Source of the DNA: Hymenobacter sp. BT559
GTDB taxonomy: Bacteria > Bacteroidota > Bacteroidia > Cytophagales > Hymenobacteraceae
Direction of reading: 5' to 3'
Assembly (NCBI RefSeq): GCF_016427535.1
Contig: NZ_JAELXV010000001.1
Coordinates: 868,001-932,000, forward strand
DNA length: 64,000 nucleotides
Shown here one piece after another: positions 42,457 to 52,033 of the stretch (positions within the stretch are counted from its first letter, which is position 1; each line of letters opens with the position of its first letter). The translations under genes were made by a program, and so were the position numbers. The notes under the pieces were generated by a model that saw only the letters and a list, made by a program, of their open reading frames with translations, did not search any database and was not told the DNA's origin.

Positions 42457-43962
42457 TTACCAGCCGGGGTTCTGAGTCAGCTGTTTGTTGTTGTTGATTT
42501 CGGCCGAAGGAATGCCCCACAGCAGGTATTTCTCCTGGAAGGCCGGTCCTACTTCACCTTTAAAGCCGACCACATTCACGAAGCGGTTGTTGGCCACGTC
42601 GTAGGTTTGGCGAGTGCGCTGAATGTCGAAGTAGGCTTTGTTTTCGTAGGCCAGCTCGTGGTAGCGCTCTTTCCAAACCGCGGTGCGGAAGGCATCTTGG
42701 CTGAGGCCGCTGAGGGCGGGTAGCTTGGCTCGGCTACGGATGGCGTTGATTTGGGTATAGGCCTTGGTGTTGGGGCCGCTGACCTCGTTGATGGCCTCAG
42801 CATAAATCAGCATCACCTCGGGCATACGCAGCAGGGTCCAGTTTTCGTCGCCTACACCATTGCCAAGCGCGCTCTCTACGTGGAAGTACTTGTAGAGCGC
42901 CTGGGTGCCGAAGTTAACCGTCTTGCTAGGGTCTCGAATAGACGGGTACTTCGAGAAGTAGAACTGCTGCTCCTGAGCGCGCAGGTCACCCGCTTCGTGA
43001 GTAGCATAGAAGCCGGGCGTGGGAATAACGGCCCCAAACTCGTCGTTGTACTTCGAGATGCCCACGAAGTATGGAATAACGAGGGCGCTAATGGCATTGG
43101 TAGCAATACCAAAAGCATACTGCGCCTGCAAGATGAGCTCGCCCTGGTTTTTATCAGCCGTGTTGTGCAGCGAAGCGTAGTTGCTGAACAGCGGGTACTG
43201 GTTGGCGTCAATCAGCTCGGCAGCTTTGTCGGCGGCCTTCTGGTAGTTGGCCTTAATCTGCAAGGGGTAGCCGGCCGAGGTGAGGTACACGCTCGACAGC
43301 AGCGCTTTTACGGCGCCCTGCGAGATGCGCCCGCTGCGGTCTACAGCCGCGAGGCCCGACTGCTCGGCGGCTTGCAAGTCGGCGATGATGAGGTTATACA
43401 CATCGGCCTGCGGCGCGCGGGTAGGGTAGAGGTCCGGGCTGCTGCCGTCGATGGGCGTCGTAATCAGCGGCACATCGCCGTAGAGACGCACCAGGTGGTA
43501 GTACAGGAAAGCCCGGATAAAGTAAGCTTGGCCCAGCAACGCCTTCTTCTGCGTTTCATCCATCGAAACGGCCGGAATGCGGGCTATCGCCAGGTTGGCC
43601 GCCCCAATGCCGTTGTAGGCATTGTTCCACATACTGGAGAAGTATGGGTTGGCTGGGTCAATGCTTTGGTTGATAATCTGGTTGTTGTTGAAGCTCTGCC
43701 CTAGGGTAGTAGCATGCAGGGCCATCAACTCGACGCCTACCCAGATGGACTCGCCGTAGCCGTTGTCGGTGTTCATGATACGCAGGCGGTTGTAGAGGCC
43801 ATCCACGGCCGACTGGGCCTGCGTAGCGTTGCTGAAGTAGTTATCCTGGGTGAGTGAGGAGCGGTTGTCTTCCTTCAGGAAGTCGCTGCAGCCGGTAGCG
43901 GCCAGCAGCAAGCCGGTGCACAAGGCCGTAGCCTGCGCGCGGGAGCGAATACGTGATAACAT
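42457..43962 (-). CDS. susD: SusD/RagB-type surface glycan-binding lipoprotein
   Basis: The 501-residue lipoprotein (LAATGC, Cys25) has the SusD signature: NDNYFSN-like N-terminus, YNRLRIMNTDNGYG, QAYFIRAFLYYHLVRLYGDVPLIT (TPR-like SusD core), and the C-terminal ERYHELAYENKAYFDIQRT. SusD proteins cap the SusC transporter and bind glycans at the cell surface. It is encoded 21 bp after susC. The symbol is the family name and does not imply starch as substrate. Confidence 0.93.
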   Translation of the reverse strand: MLSRIRSRAQATALCTGLLLAATGCSDFLKEDNRSSLTQDNYFSNATQAQSAVDGLYNRLRIMNTDNGYGESIWVGVELMALHATTLGQSFNNNQIINQSIDPANPYFSSMWNNAYNGIGAANLAIARIPAVSMDETQKKALLGQAYFIRAFLYYHLVRLYGDVPLITTPIDGSSPDLYPTRAPQADVYNLIIADLQAAEQSGLAAVDRSGRISQGAVKALLSSVYLTSAGYPLQIKANYQKAADKAAELIDANQYPLFSNYASLHNTADKNQGELILQAQYAFGIATNAISALVIPYFVGISKYNDEFGAVIPTPGFYATHEAGDLRAQEQQFYFSKYPSIRDPSKTVNFGTQALYKYFHVESALGNGVGDENWTLLRMPEVMLIYAEAINEVSGPNTKAYTQINAIRSRAKLPALSGLSQDAFRTAVWKERYHELAYENKAYFDIQRTRQTYDVANNRFVNVVGFKGEVGPAFQEKYLLWGIPSAEINNNKQLTQNPGW

Positions 43963-43983
43963 AATAAAGCTGGGTGGGAGTAA

Positions 43984-46900
43984 TTAAAGCGTAACGTTGA
44001 GACCAGCCGTGAATACCCGTGCCTTGGGATAGTCGAAGAACTGAATGCCCTGCGCGAAAGCATTGCTGTAAGTCGAAGTTTCGGGGTCGTAGCCCTGGTA
44101 TTTGGTAGCCAGGAAGAAGTTCTGCGCCGACACGTATACCCGGATGCGGGCCAGCTTGAGGCGCTGCACGAGCTCGTTGGAGAAATTGTAGCCCAGCACC
44201 GCGTTGCGGCCGCGGATAAACGAGCCATCCTCAACCTTGTAAGAATCGATGCGCGAGTCGTAGTACACGTAGGAAGGCCGCACTTGGGCAATCATCGTGT
44301 TCTGGTTGTCGGGCGTCCAGGCGTCGGTATAGGCACGCGAGTAGCTGTTGGCCTGGTCGGTGCGGTCGAGGGCCGAGTGGTGCGTCAGGTTCATTACGTC
44401 GTTTCCGTAGGTGAACTGAATGTCAACCAGCAAGTCGAAGCCCTTGTAGCGGAAGTTGTTGCTGAACGTGCCGAAGCCCGTCGGAATAGCCTTGCCGATA
44501 ATAACGCGGTCGAGGTCGTTGATTTGCCCGTCGTTGTTCTGGTCCACAAACTTGAGGTCGCCGGGCAGGCGATTGTAGCGGCGGGCCTCGTCGGCCTCGG
44601 CCGTGCCCCAAGTGCCGGCACGCACCACCCCAAACAGCGAACCTACCGGCTGGCCAATGCGCAGCACGTTGGTTTCGTTCAAGAAGTTAGGACCGGGATA
44701 GATGTCGTCGCCTGCCGGCCCGAGCGCCAGCACCCGGTTCTTGAGGAACGAGATGTTGAAGTTGGTTGACCAGGTGAAATCCTTACCCTGGATGTTTACC
44801 GTGTTCAAGGCTAGTTCTAAGCCTTGGTTGCGCACGCTGCCTACGTTGCTAAAGATGCTACTGTAGCCGCTGGTGCGGGGCACCGGGCGAGCCAGCAGCA
44901 GGTCGCTGGTAGTACGCGAATAAATGTCAGCCTCGAAGCTAACGCGGTTCTGCCACAGGCCGAGGTTGAAACCTAGGTCATACTGGCTAGCGCGCTCCCA
45001 GCGCAAGTCGGGGTTACCTAGGGTGCTAATCGTGGTGCCGCCTACGCGCACTCCGTTGTAGATGTAGCTGTTAGTACCTAGGCGGGCCTGCGACTGATAG
45101 TTAGCAAAGTTGCTGTTACCGGTTTGGCCGTAGCCAAAGCGCAGCTTCATGTCGCTAATCGTCTTGTTGCCCACCAGGAAGGGCTCTTGTGAGATGCGCC
45201 AAGCCACGGCGCCCGAGGGGAAGAAGCCGTATTGGTTGGACGTACCAAAGCGCGACGAACCGTCGGAGCGTGCCGTAGCCGTCAGGATGTAGCGGTCCTT
45301 GTACGTGTAGTTGGCCCGGCCAAATACTGATAAGAACTGGTTGGCGTCGAAGCTAGACGTGGGCACCTGAGGTGTAGCGCCGGCGCCTAGGTTGTAGTAC
45401 GAGTAGGAGTTGTCGCTGAGGCCGCGGGTTTCAGTATAGTCCTGCAGTGCCTGGAAACGCTGCACGTCGACACCGGCTACTACGTTTAGCGCATGGTCCT
45501 GGCCGAAGACTTTGTTGTAGGTCAGGTAGTTCTGCCACTGCACGCTCTTGCCGTCGTAGGCCGTGAAGCCAGCTAGGTTTTGCGTGCCGGCGCGCAGCTG
45601 AATGAGGTTGCTCGACGCCGTGGGGTTGAGCTGCGAACTGAAGTTGGCGCCGAACACCGAGCGGAAGCTCAGACTGGGCGAGAACGTGATGTTGGCGTAG
45701 AGGTTGCCCGCAAATACCTGGTTGCGCGTCAGGTTGATGTCTTCCCGCACGATGGCCACCGGGTTGTCGCCACCCTCCATATCGGGGTAGTCCTGCCGCT
45801 TGCCATACACGCCGTTAGGATACTGAATTGGGACGATAGGAATCATCTCAATCATCATACGCGGAATGTTGTTGCCGCCCACGAAGTTATTGCCAATTTT
45901 ATCCTCGATGTTGCTGTAATTCAGCGTGGCGCCCACTTTCAACCAGTCTTTCACTTGGTTGTCGACCGTGAGGCGACCCGAGTAGCGCTTCTGGTACGTT
46001 TCGCGAATGATGCCCTGCGCGTTGGTGTAGTTCAGAAACAGCCCGAAGGTGGTCTGGTCATTGCCGCCCGAAAACGCTAGGTTGTGGCTTTGGGCCACAC
46101 CAGTGCGCGTCACCTCGTCCTGCCAGTCTATGTCATAGAGTGGGTTCAGGTTCGAGTCAAACAGGCGCTTGGGGTCGTTGGGGTTGGCTAGGGCCTGGCG
46201 CTTGAGGCGCGGGTCACGAGCGGCGTATTTGCCCGCGGCCCAGCCGGCAGGGTCAAATTTCTGCACGTTCTGATACCCTAGGTCTTCCATCGCCAGGAAG
46301 TCGCGAGCATTGAGCACGTCAAGCTTGCGAGCAATCTTGCTGACACTTACGTAGTTATCGTAAGATACTTGGCTGCCCTTGCGCCCGCGCTTGGTGGTGA
46401 TGATGATAACACCGCTGCTGCCGCGCGCGCCGTAGATAGCCGTGGCCGAAGCATCTTTTAGTACCTCCAGGCTCTCAATGTCGTTGGGGTTGAGGGTGGT
46501 AATGCCCTGCTCCCAGAACACGCCGTCTACCACGTACAGCGGGGTATTGCCGGCATTGATGGACGAGTAGCCCCGCACCCGGATAACGGGCGCGCTGCCC
46601 GGCTGCCCCGAGTTCAGCGATACGTCTACGCCGGGCACCTTGCCTTGCAGGCCCTGCGCTACGTTCACCACCGGGCGCTCTACCAACTCAGCGGCTTTCA
46701 CCGAGCCAATGGCCCCCGTCACGTCCGAGCGTCGCTGGGTGCCGTAGCCTACTACTACTACCTCATCCAGTGCTTTGTTATCGGACACTAGCTTGATGCT
46801 GAGCGTAGTGCGGCCTTCTAGGTTCACTTCCTGCGCTACGAAGCCGATAGACGAAATCACCAGCGTAGCGTTGGCATCGGGTACCGACAAGGTGAACTTG

Positions 46901-47139
46901 CCGTCGGCATCGGCCGTCACGCCCACGCCCGCTACACCCTTCAGCACGATAGTAGCGCCGGGCAGCGGGCTGCCCTTGTCATCAGTCACGGTGCCCTGCA
47001 CCGTCACGGCAACGGGTTTGTAGAGGGCTCCGGCCGGAAGCCCAGCTGCAGTAGCCTGCGAGAGAGGCAGCGTAGCTACTGGTGCCAGTAGCAGCAGCGG
47101 CAGCTTGCGCAAGCTTTTGATTGATAAAGAAATGACCAT
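43984..47139 (-). CDS. susC: SusC/RagA-type TonB-dependent transporter
   Basis: This 1051-residue outer-membrane transporter has an N-terminal signal (about 1-32), a carboxypeptidase-D-like regulatory domain (GTVTDDKGSPLPGATIVLKG, about 50-130), the TonB box DEVVVVGYGTQRRSDVTG, a plug with RGYSSINAGNTPLYVVDG, and a long beta-barrel ending in AGLNVTL. It imports oligosaccharides captured by SusD. It is the first gene of the minus-strand mannoside operon (susC, susD, BSP peptidase, GH92, GH125). Confidence 0.95.
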   Translation of the reverse strand: MVISLSIKSLRKLPLLLLAPVATLPLSQATAAGLPAGALYKPVAVTVQGTVTDDKGSPLPGATIVLKGVAGVGVTADADGKFTLSVPDANATLVISSIGFVAQEVNLEGRTTLSIKLVSDNKALDEVVVVGYGTQRRSDVTGAIGSVKAAELVERPVVNVAQGLQGKVPGVDVSLNSGQPGSAPVIRVRGYSSINAGNTPLYVVDGVFWEQGITTLNPNDIESLEVLKDASATAIYGARGSSGVIIITTKRGRKGSQVSYDNYVSVSKIARKLDVLNARDFLAMEDLGYQNVQKFDPAGWAAGKYAARDPRLKRQALANPNDPKRLFDSNLNPLYDIDWQDEVTRTGVAQSHNLAFSGGNDQTTFGLFLNYTNAQGIIRETYQKRYSGRLTVDNQVKDWLKVGATLNYSNIEDKIGNNFVGGNNIPRMMIEMIPIVPIQYPNGVYGKRQDYPDMEGGDNPVAIVREDINLTRNQVFAGNLYANITFSPSLSFRSVFGANFSSQLNPTASSNLIQLRAGTQNLAGFTAYDGKSVQWQNYLTYNKVFGQDHALNVVAGVDVQRFQALQDYTETRGLSDNSYSYYNLGAGATPQVPTSSFDANQFLSVFGRANYTYKDRYILTATARSDGSSRFGTSNQYGFFPSGAVAWRISQEPFLVGNKTISDMKLRFGYGQTGNSNFANYQSQARLGTNSYIYNGVRVGGTTISTLGNPDLRWERASQYDLGFNLGLWQNRVSFEADIYSRTTSDLLLARPVPRTSGYSSIFSNVGSVRNQGLELALNTVNIQGKDFTWSTNFNISFLKNRVLALGPAGDDIYPGPNFLNETNVLRIGQPVGSLFGVVRAGTWGTAEADEARRYNRLPGDLKFVDQNNDGQINDLDRVIIGKAIPTGFGTFSNNFRYKGFDLLVDIQFTYGNDVMNLTHHSALDRTDQANSYSRAYTDAWTPDNQNTMIAQVRPSYVYYDSRIDSYKVEDGSFIRGRNAVLGYNFSNELVQRLKLARIRVYVSAQNFFLATKYQGYDPETSTYSNAFAQGIQFFDYPKARVFTAGLNVTL

Positions 47140-47707
47140 AGAAAAAAGTGGTGGGTGGGGAACGAAGAGCAGCCAGAGTGGCTACTCACAACAAAAAAAC
47201 TAAACCAGTAAAATGATTTGGCAGCAAGGTCTTTAGCGTGAGCGGTGGTGGAGCTAAAGCGCTGATAAATCAGGCGTAGGTAAGCTGGAAAGAGCGGCTG
47301 GCACGTGTTCAAATGCCGCAGGCATAAAGGGCGAGACCTAGGAAGGAAAAGTAACCAATGCTGAGGCGTAAGAACTTAACGTCGGTGGAAGCAGAGATAC
47401 GGGCTGGCGAGCGGCAGCAGGAAAGCCATTGCGGTCGCTACTGATAGCTTATCGGAGAGCAGCAAGCATTGCACTAAAGGCTTGCGAGTAATGAACGTTG
47501 TATGATTACTGGCCGAAATATGAAGGTTTTTTCTGGACTAGCCAAATTTTAGCTTAAACATTTTAGCATATTTGTTGGCGCAAGCCGCTCTTTTTGCCAT
47601 TCTGGTAGCTGCTCTTGGGCCAATAGTGCCTTCTAAACTTTAAAGCAGCACCGTAGACTGTAGGTCACGTTGTATATTCCATATCAATCTTTTTTTCTTT
47701 TTATTTC
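47140..47707. other. 568-bp divergent promoter region of the mannoside locus
   Basis: There is no gene here. The segment from 47500 to 47700 is AT-rich and probably holds both promoters and regulator sites. A palindrome GCTTAAACATTTTAGC (47552-47567) sits near the middle, framed almost concentrically by GCCAA (47541-47545) and TTGGC (47575-47579). It is the best candidate operator for the LacI-type regulator at 50117. Confidence 0.5.
47552..47567. promoter_or_regulatory. candidate LacI-type operator
   Basis: GCTtAAAcaTTTtAGC matches its own complement at 12 of 16 positions and is flanked by GCCAA/TTGGC arms. It lies between the divergent susC and GH92 genes. No experimentally known site is claimed. 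Confidence 0.4.
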
Positions 47708-49990
47708 ATGGTTTTTCCTCGTCTCTTTCCTAGGGTGCTGCTGGCGGCCCGCTGGGGCCGCTGGCTAGCTAGTGGCCTGCTGCTTGCCGGCTCGGCAGCA
47801 CACGCGCAGCAGCCTAAGCTCACTTCCTACGTCGACCCATTTATCGGTACCGGTGGCCACGGCCACGTTTTCATCGGGGCCAACGTGCCGTTTGGGGCAG
47901 TGCAGCTGGGGCCGCAAAACATCTTTAAGGGCTGGGACTGGTGCTCAGGCTACCACTATTCTGACAGCTTAATCACGGGCTTTTCGCACACCCACCTTAG
48001 CGGTACGGGGGGCTCGGACCTCGGCGATGTGCTGATTATGCCTTACACCGGCGCCCTCAAGACTGACAAGGGGCAGCAAAAGGTACCGCACCAAGGCTAC
48101 CTCTCGCGCTTTTCGCACCAGCGCGAAAAGGCCCAGCCCGGCTACTACGCCGTGACGCTCGACGACTACGGCATCCGGGCCGAGCTCACGAGTACCGAGC
48201 GCGTGGGCATGCACCGCTACACCTTCCCCAAGAACAGCCAGCCAGCCCGCGTCATCATCGACCTCAAGGAAGGCATCGACGACAAGGCTACTGATACTTA
48301 CCTGGAGCAGGTTGATGCCCAGACGTTTATTGGGCACCGCTTTTCGAAGGGCTGGGCTAAAAACCAGCAGCTGTTTTTTGCCATTAAGGTGTCGGCGCCT
48401 GTGCCAGCGTTTGCGCTCTACAACGACGCGCAGGCCCTAGGTGGCAAATCGGGCAAGGGCACGGCCGTGAAGGGCGTATTCACATTTGCTAAATCGCCGG
48501 GCACCTTGCATCTAAAAGTGGGCATTTCGCCGGTGAGCGCGCAGAATGCGCTGGCTAACATTCAGGCCGAAATGCCGGGCTGGGACTTCGCCAAGGTGCA
48601 GCAGGCCGCGGAAGCCAAGTGGAACCAGGAACTGGGCAAGGTCACCATCGAAAGCAAAGACCCTGTGGTGCGGCGTACGTTCTACACCTCGCTCTACCAC
48701 GCTTGGTTTGCGCCCGCGCTGTTCAACGATGTGAACCGCGACTATCGTGGTACCGATGGCAAGGTGTACCCCAAGGCGCCCTTTGCCAACTACACCATCT
48801 TCTCGCTCTGGGATACGTACCGCACTGAGCAGTCGCTCTTTACCCTGGCTCAGCCCGAGCGCGTAGGCGACATGATGCAGACCATGCTGGCCATCAATGA
48901 CCAGCAGCAAAAGCTGCCCATCTGGCACCTCATGGGCAACGAAACGGGCACTATGGTAGGCTACAGTGCCGTGCCGGCCCTGGCCGAGGCCTACCTCAAG
49001 GGCACCCCCGGCCTCGACGGCAAGCGCGTGCTGGACGCCCTTAAGCAGAGCAGCACCCGCGACGACGAGGGCGTGAACTTCGTCAAGACCCTAGGGTTCA
49101 TTCCGGCCGATAAAGAGAACGAATCGGTGGCCAAGGCTATGGAATACGCCATCGACGATTGGAGCATTGCGCAGGTAGCCAAGAAGGTAGGCGACAAAGA
49201 AGCCTACGACACCTACAGCAAGCGCGCCAAGTACTACCAGAAGTATTTTGACCCCCGCACGCGCTTTATGCGCGGCGTTACAGCCGACGGTAAGTTTCAA
49301 TTGCCGTTCAACGCCTTCCAGTCCATTCACCGCCAAAACCCCTACACCGAGGGCAATGCCTGGCAGTATACTTGGCTGGTGCCGCACGATGTGCCGGGCC
49401 TCATCAAATTGTTTGGTAGCGACGCAGCTTTTACCCAAAAGCTTGACAGCTTGTTTATTGTGCAGGGCAACCTAGGTGAGAGCGCTTCGCCCGATATCTC
49501 GGGGCTTATCGGCATGTATGCCCACGGCAACGAGCCCAGCCACGCCACCACCTACCTCTATGCCTACGCCGGCCAGCAGTGGAAAACCGCCGAAAAGGTG
49601 CGCCAGGTGCTGCGTGAGATGTACAAAGACCAGCCCGACGGCATCAGCGGCAACGAAGACTGCGGCCAAATGTCGGCCTGGTACATCATGTCTTCGATGG
49701 GTTTCTACCCCGTAAGCCCCAGCAGCGGGGCTTACGTATTAGGTAGCCCACTGGTCGATAAGGCCACCATTCGCCTGCCTCAGGGCAAGTCGTTTACGGT
49801 GAATGTGCAAAACAATAGCCCGCAAAATATTTATATTCAGTCGGCTACGCTCAACGGGCAGCCGTATGCGAATACGTATCTGCTGCACCGCGACATTGTG
49901 GCGGGCGGCACCTTGCAGCTCACCATGGGCCCGCAGCCCAACCGCGCCTTTGGCACGGCCCCGGCCAACCGGCCTAAGGAAGTGTACTAA
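47708..49990 (+). CDS. GH92 exo-alpha-mannosidase, divergent copy
   Basis: The 760-residue enzyme is a distant paralogue of the operon GH92 protein: signal peptide (about 1-34), VDPFIGTGGHGHVFIGANVPFGAVQLGP, SLWDTYRTEQ, PYTEGNAWQYTW (putative acid Glu near 547) and GNEDCGQMSAWYIMSSMGFYPV near 650. Its N-terminal GHGHVFIG differs from the GNTYPAICLP version of copy 1, indicating different linkage preferences. It diverges from susC and is followed by a terminator and the LacI-type regulator. Confidence 0.92.
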   Translation: MVFPRLFPRVLLAARWGRWLASGLLLAGSAAHAQQPKLTSYVDPFIGTGGHGHVFIGANVPFGAVQLGPQNIFKGWDWCSGYHYSDSLITGFSHTHLSGTGGSDLGDVLIMPYTGALKTDKGQQKVPHQGYLSRFSHQREKAQPGYYAVTLDDYGIRAELTSTERVGMHRYTFPKNSQPARVIIDLKEGIDDKATDTYLEQVDAQTFIGHRFSKGWAKNQQLFFAIKVSAPVPAFALYNDAQALGGKSGKGTAVKGVFTFAKSPGTLHLKVGISPVSAQNALANIQAEMPGWDFAKVQQAAEAKWNQELGKVTIESKDPVVRRTFYTSLYHAWFAPALFNDVNRDYRGTDGKVYPKAPFANYTIFSLWDTYRTEQSLFTLAQPERVGDMMQTMLAINDQQQKLPIWHLMGNETGTMVGYSAVPALAEAYLKGTPGLDGKRVLDALKQSSTRDDEGVNFVKTLGFIPADKENESVAKAMEYAIDDWSIAQVAKKVGDKEAYDTYSKRAKYYQKYFDPRTRFMRGVTADGKFQLPFNAFQSIHRQNPYTEGNAWQYTWLVPHDVPGLIKLFGSDAAFTQKLDSLFIVQGNLGESASPDISGLIGMYAHGNEPSHATTYLYAYAGQQWKTAEKVRQVLREMYKDQPDGISGNEDCGQMSAWYIMSSMGFYPVSPSSGAYVLGSPLVDKATIRLPQGKSFTVNVQNNSPQNIYIQSATLNGQPYANTYLLHRDIVAGGTLQLTMGPQPNRAFGTAPANRPKEVY

Positions 49991-50007
49991 CAGACGGAAA
50001 AAGTAGG

Positions 50008-50040
50008 GTATAGCCTGGGCTTTAGCGGCCCAGGTTATAC
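50008..50040 (+). terminator. terminator-like hairpin after the divergent GH92 gene
   Basis: GTATAGCCTGGGC and GCCCAGGTTATAC pair with one mismatch around TTTAGCG, 17 bp after the stop codon. It is not followed by a long T run, so read-through into the regulator gene is possible. Confidence 0.7.
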
Positions 50041-50116
50041 CTTTAACCTGGTCCGTAACGTAATTTGCTATTTAGATTATCAGTAGCCTACGCCTAAGCC
50101 CCTAACCGAGCTCGAA

Positions 50117-51148
50117 TTGAAAAAGAAACTACTCATTCACGACATCGCCAAGCACCTCGAGGTGTCGATTGCTACCGTATCGCTGGTGCTCAATGGTAAA
50201 GCCAAGGAAAAGCGCATCAGCGACTCCGTGGCCGAGCGAGTTATCAAATACGTGGAAGAAGTGGGCTACAAGCCCAACCAGCTGGCCAAAAGCCTGCGCA
50301 CGGGCAAAACGCACGTCATTGGCTTAGTGATAGAAGATATTGCCAACCCCTTCTTCGCCACAGTGGCGGCCCTGATTGAAAAAAAGGCGCTGGCCCGCGG
50401 CTACCGCATGCTGTTTTGCAGCACCAACAACGACTCGGCCAAGACCCGCGACCTGCTCACCATGTTTCAGGAGCGGCACGTCGATGGCTACATCCTGGCC
50501 TTGCCCAATGGGGTAGAGGCCGAGGTGCGGGCCCTGGTGCGCAGCGGCAAACCGCTGGTGCTGTTCGACCGCCTGCTGCCCGGCGTGCAAGCCAATGCCG
50601 TGGTGGTAGATGGCACTACGGGTATGTACGAGGCCACCCAGCACCTCGTTAGCCAGGGTTTTCGGCGCATTGCCTTGCTCATGCCTCACCTCGACCAAAC
50701 CCAGATGAGCGCCCGCGCCCAGGGCTACGCCCAAGCGCTGAGCGAAGCTGGCCTGGCTCCCATTGTGCACGAGGTGGAGTTTTCGCAGGATGCCGAGCAG
50801 CTGGTGCAGGATGCCCTGGCGTTTTTTCAAGACGCTACCGTCTGCGACGCCGTATTGTTTGCCACCAACTACCTAGGCGTGTGCGGGCTGGAAGCACTAC
50901 GCCGCCTAGGTCGCCGCATTCCCGAAGAGATTGCCGTTGTCTCCTTCGACGATAACGACCTGTTCCGGCTTTATTCGCCTCCCATCACGGTAGTGGCGCA
51001 GCCCATCGAGGCCCTGGCCGAAGAGGTTATCGGTACGCTGCTGGCCTCGCTCGAAAACCCGGCCGAAACCGGCCGCATTGCGCAGCTGCAGCTGGCCCCG
51101 CAGCTGGTGGTGCGCGAGTCGTCTATTCGGCCTAAAACCAAGCCCTAG
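50117..51148 (+). CDS. LacI-family transcriptional regulator
   Basis: The 343-residue regulator has a helix-turn-helix at about 7-26 (IHDIAKHLEVSIATVSLVLNG), the hinge VGYKPNQLAKSLRTG, and a periplasmic-binding-protein-like effector domain (VIGLVIEDIANPFFA, VDGYILALPNG, DAVLFATNYLGVCGLEALRRLG, VVSFDDNDLF). The start is TTG at 50117, giving MKKKLL; no better ATG precedes the HTH. It probably controls the mannoside locus in response to a sugar. This is unlike many Bacteroidetes loci, which use hybrid two-component or ECF/anti-sigma systems. Its TAG stop lies inside CCTAGG. Confidence 0.87.
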   Translation: MKKKLLIHDIAKHLEVSIATVSLVLNGKAKEKRISDSVAERVIKYVEEVGYKPNQLAKSLRTGKTHVIGLVIEDIANPFFATVAALIEKKALARGYRMLFCSTNNDSAKTRDLLTMFQERHVDGYILALPNGVEAEVRALVRSGKPLVLFDRLLPGVQANAVVVDGTTGMYEATQHLVSQGFRRIALLMPHLDQTQMSARAQGYAQALSEAGLAPIVHEVEFSQDAEQLVQDALAFFQDATVCDAVLFATNYLGVCGLEALRRLGRRIPEEIAVVSFDDNDLFRLYSPPITVVAQPIEALAEEVIGTLLASLENPAETGRIAQLQLAPQLVVRESSIRPKTKP

Positions 51149-51169
51149 GTTGCTGGTGCCGCGGCTGGC

Positions 51170-52006
51170 TTAGCCCAGCACCACGGCATCGCCCACGCGC
51201 AGCTGGCCGCTGGCGGGGCCAGTTACGTTCTGGCCAAACATGATTTTGTTGCCCTGCTTGCGGTAGGTGGCCAGCGTGCGTAGCGGCTCGGTAGCAAGGT
51301 TTTTCTGAGCTGTAGCCTGGTCGATGGTCGTGACGACGCAGCGCCCGCAGCCGCGCACCGACCGGAAGGCGTGGCCGCCAATCTGGAAGTCGGTCCACTG
51401 CATCTCGGCGTCGGCCGCGTCGAGGCCGCGCACCACGAGGTTGGGCCGGAAGCGGTTCATAGGAACCGGCTCGGCGAGCCGGGTATTAAGTTCGGCCAAG
51501 GACTCCTCGCTGGCGAGCAGGTAGGGGTAGCCATCGGCAAAGCTGACGAGCGTGCCGGCGGGGTTGAGCTCGGGCTTGTCGGGGTCGACCTCGCGGCGCA
51601 CCATATCCGACATGTACACCAGCTTGCAGGGCTGCCCTAGGGCCTCGCTCAGCCACGCGTCGGCCTCGGGTGTGCCCCGCCAGGCAAATACCATGTCGTC
51701 CCAGATGGTCACAAACAGCGTGCGCTCGGGCGTTGCTGCGAAGGGCACGTAAAGGGGCAGCAGTTCGGGCCGCTGGCGATGCCGCAGCAAGAAGCCATTG
51801 TAGGCGGGCTCCACGGCCAGCAGCGCCATTTCGGCGTGTTCGCGCTGGGTCAAGAAACGGTTGCGCTCATCCACTATCAGCCAGCGGCGGTCGTGCTGCA
51901 GGCCCAGCGACGTGAGGGTGGCCGAAGGCAAGCTAATGCCGCCGAGCGACTTGACGGGGTAAATGAAAAGACCCGAGAGCGTAATGGCAGAAGAAAGGGC
52001 AGACAT
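51170..52006 (-). CDS. MOSC domain protein with N-terminal beta-barrel domain
   Basis: The 278-residue protein has the MOSC N-terminal beta-barrel (LSGLFIYPVKSLGGISL, LGLQHDRRWLIVDERNRFLTQRE) and a MOSC domain with the conserved Cys in RGCGRCVVTTID. Related proteins (YcbX, mARC) bind molybdenum cofactor and reduce N-hydroxylated compounds with an external electron donor. The ATG at 52006 (MSALSS) is used; the longer frame runs into a perfect hairpin. No electron-transfer partner is adjacent. Confidence 0.85.
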   Translation of the reverse strand: MSALSSAITLSGLFIYPVKSLGGISLPSATLTSLGLQHDRRWLIVDERNRFLTQREHAEMALLAVEPAYNGFLLRHRQRPELLPLYVPFAATPERTLFVTIWDDMVFAWRGTPEADAWLSEALGQPCKLVYMSDMVRREVDPDKPELNPAGTLVSFADGYPYLLASEESLAELNTRLAEPVPMNRFRPNLVVRGLDAADAEMQWTDFQIGGHAFRSVRGCGRCVVTTIDQATAQKNLATEPLRTLATYRKQGNKIMFGQNVTGPASGQLRVGDAVVLG

Positions 52007-52033
52007 GCCCGCAAAGGTAGGAGCGATTAAGTG

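Noticed and set aside
42751..43704. A 317-residue open frame on the plus strand inside susD
   Set aside because: It is antisense to a clear SusD gene, has no recognisable domain and owes its length to GC-rich codon use.
49711..49736. A perfect 10-bp stem, CGTAAGCCCC/GGGGCTTACG, inside the divergent GH92 gene
   Set aside because: It codes for conserved residues near the catalytic GQMSAWY region and is isolated; I treat it as chance.
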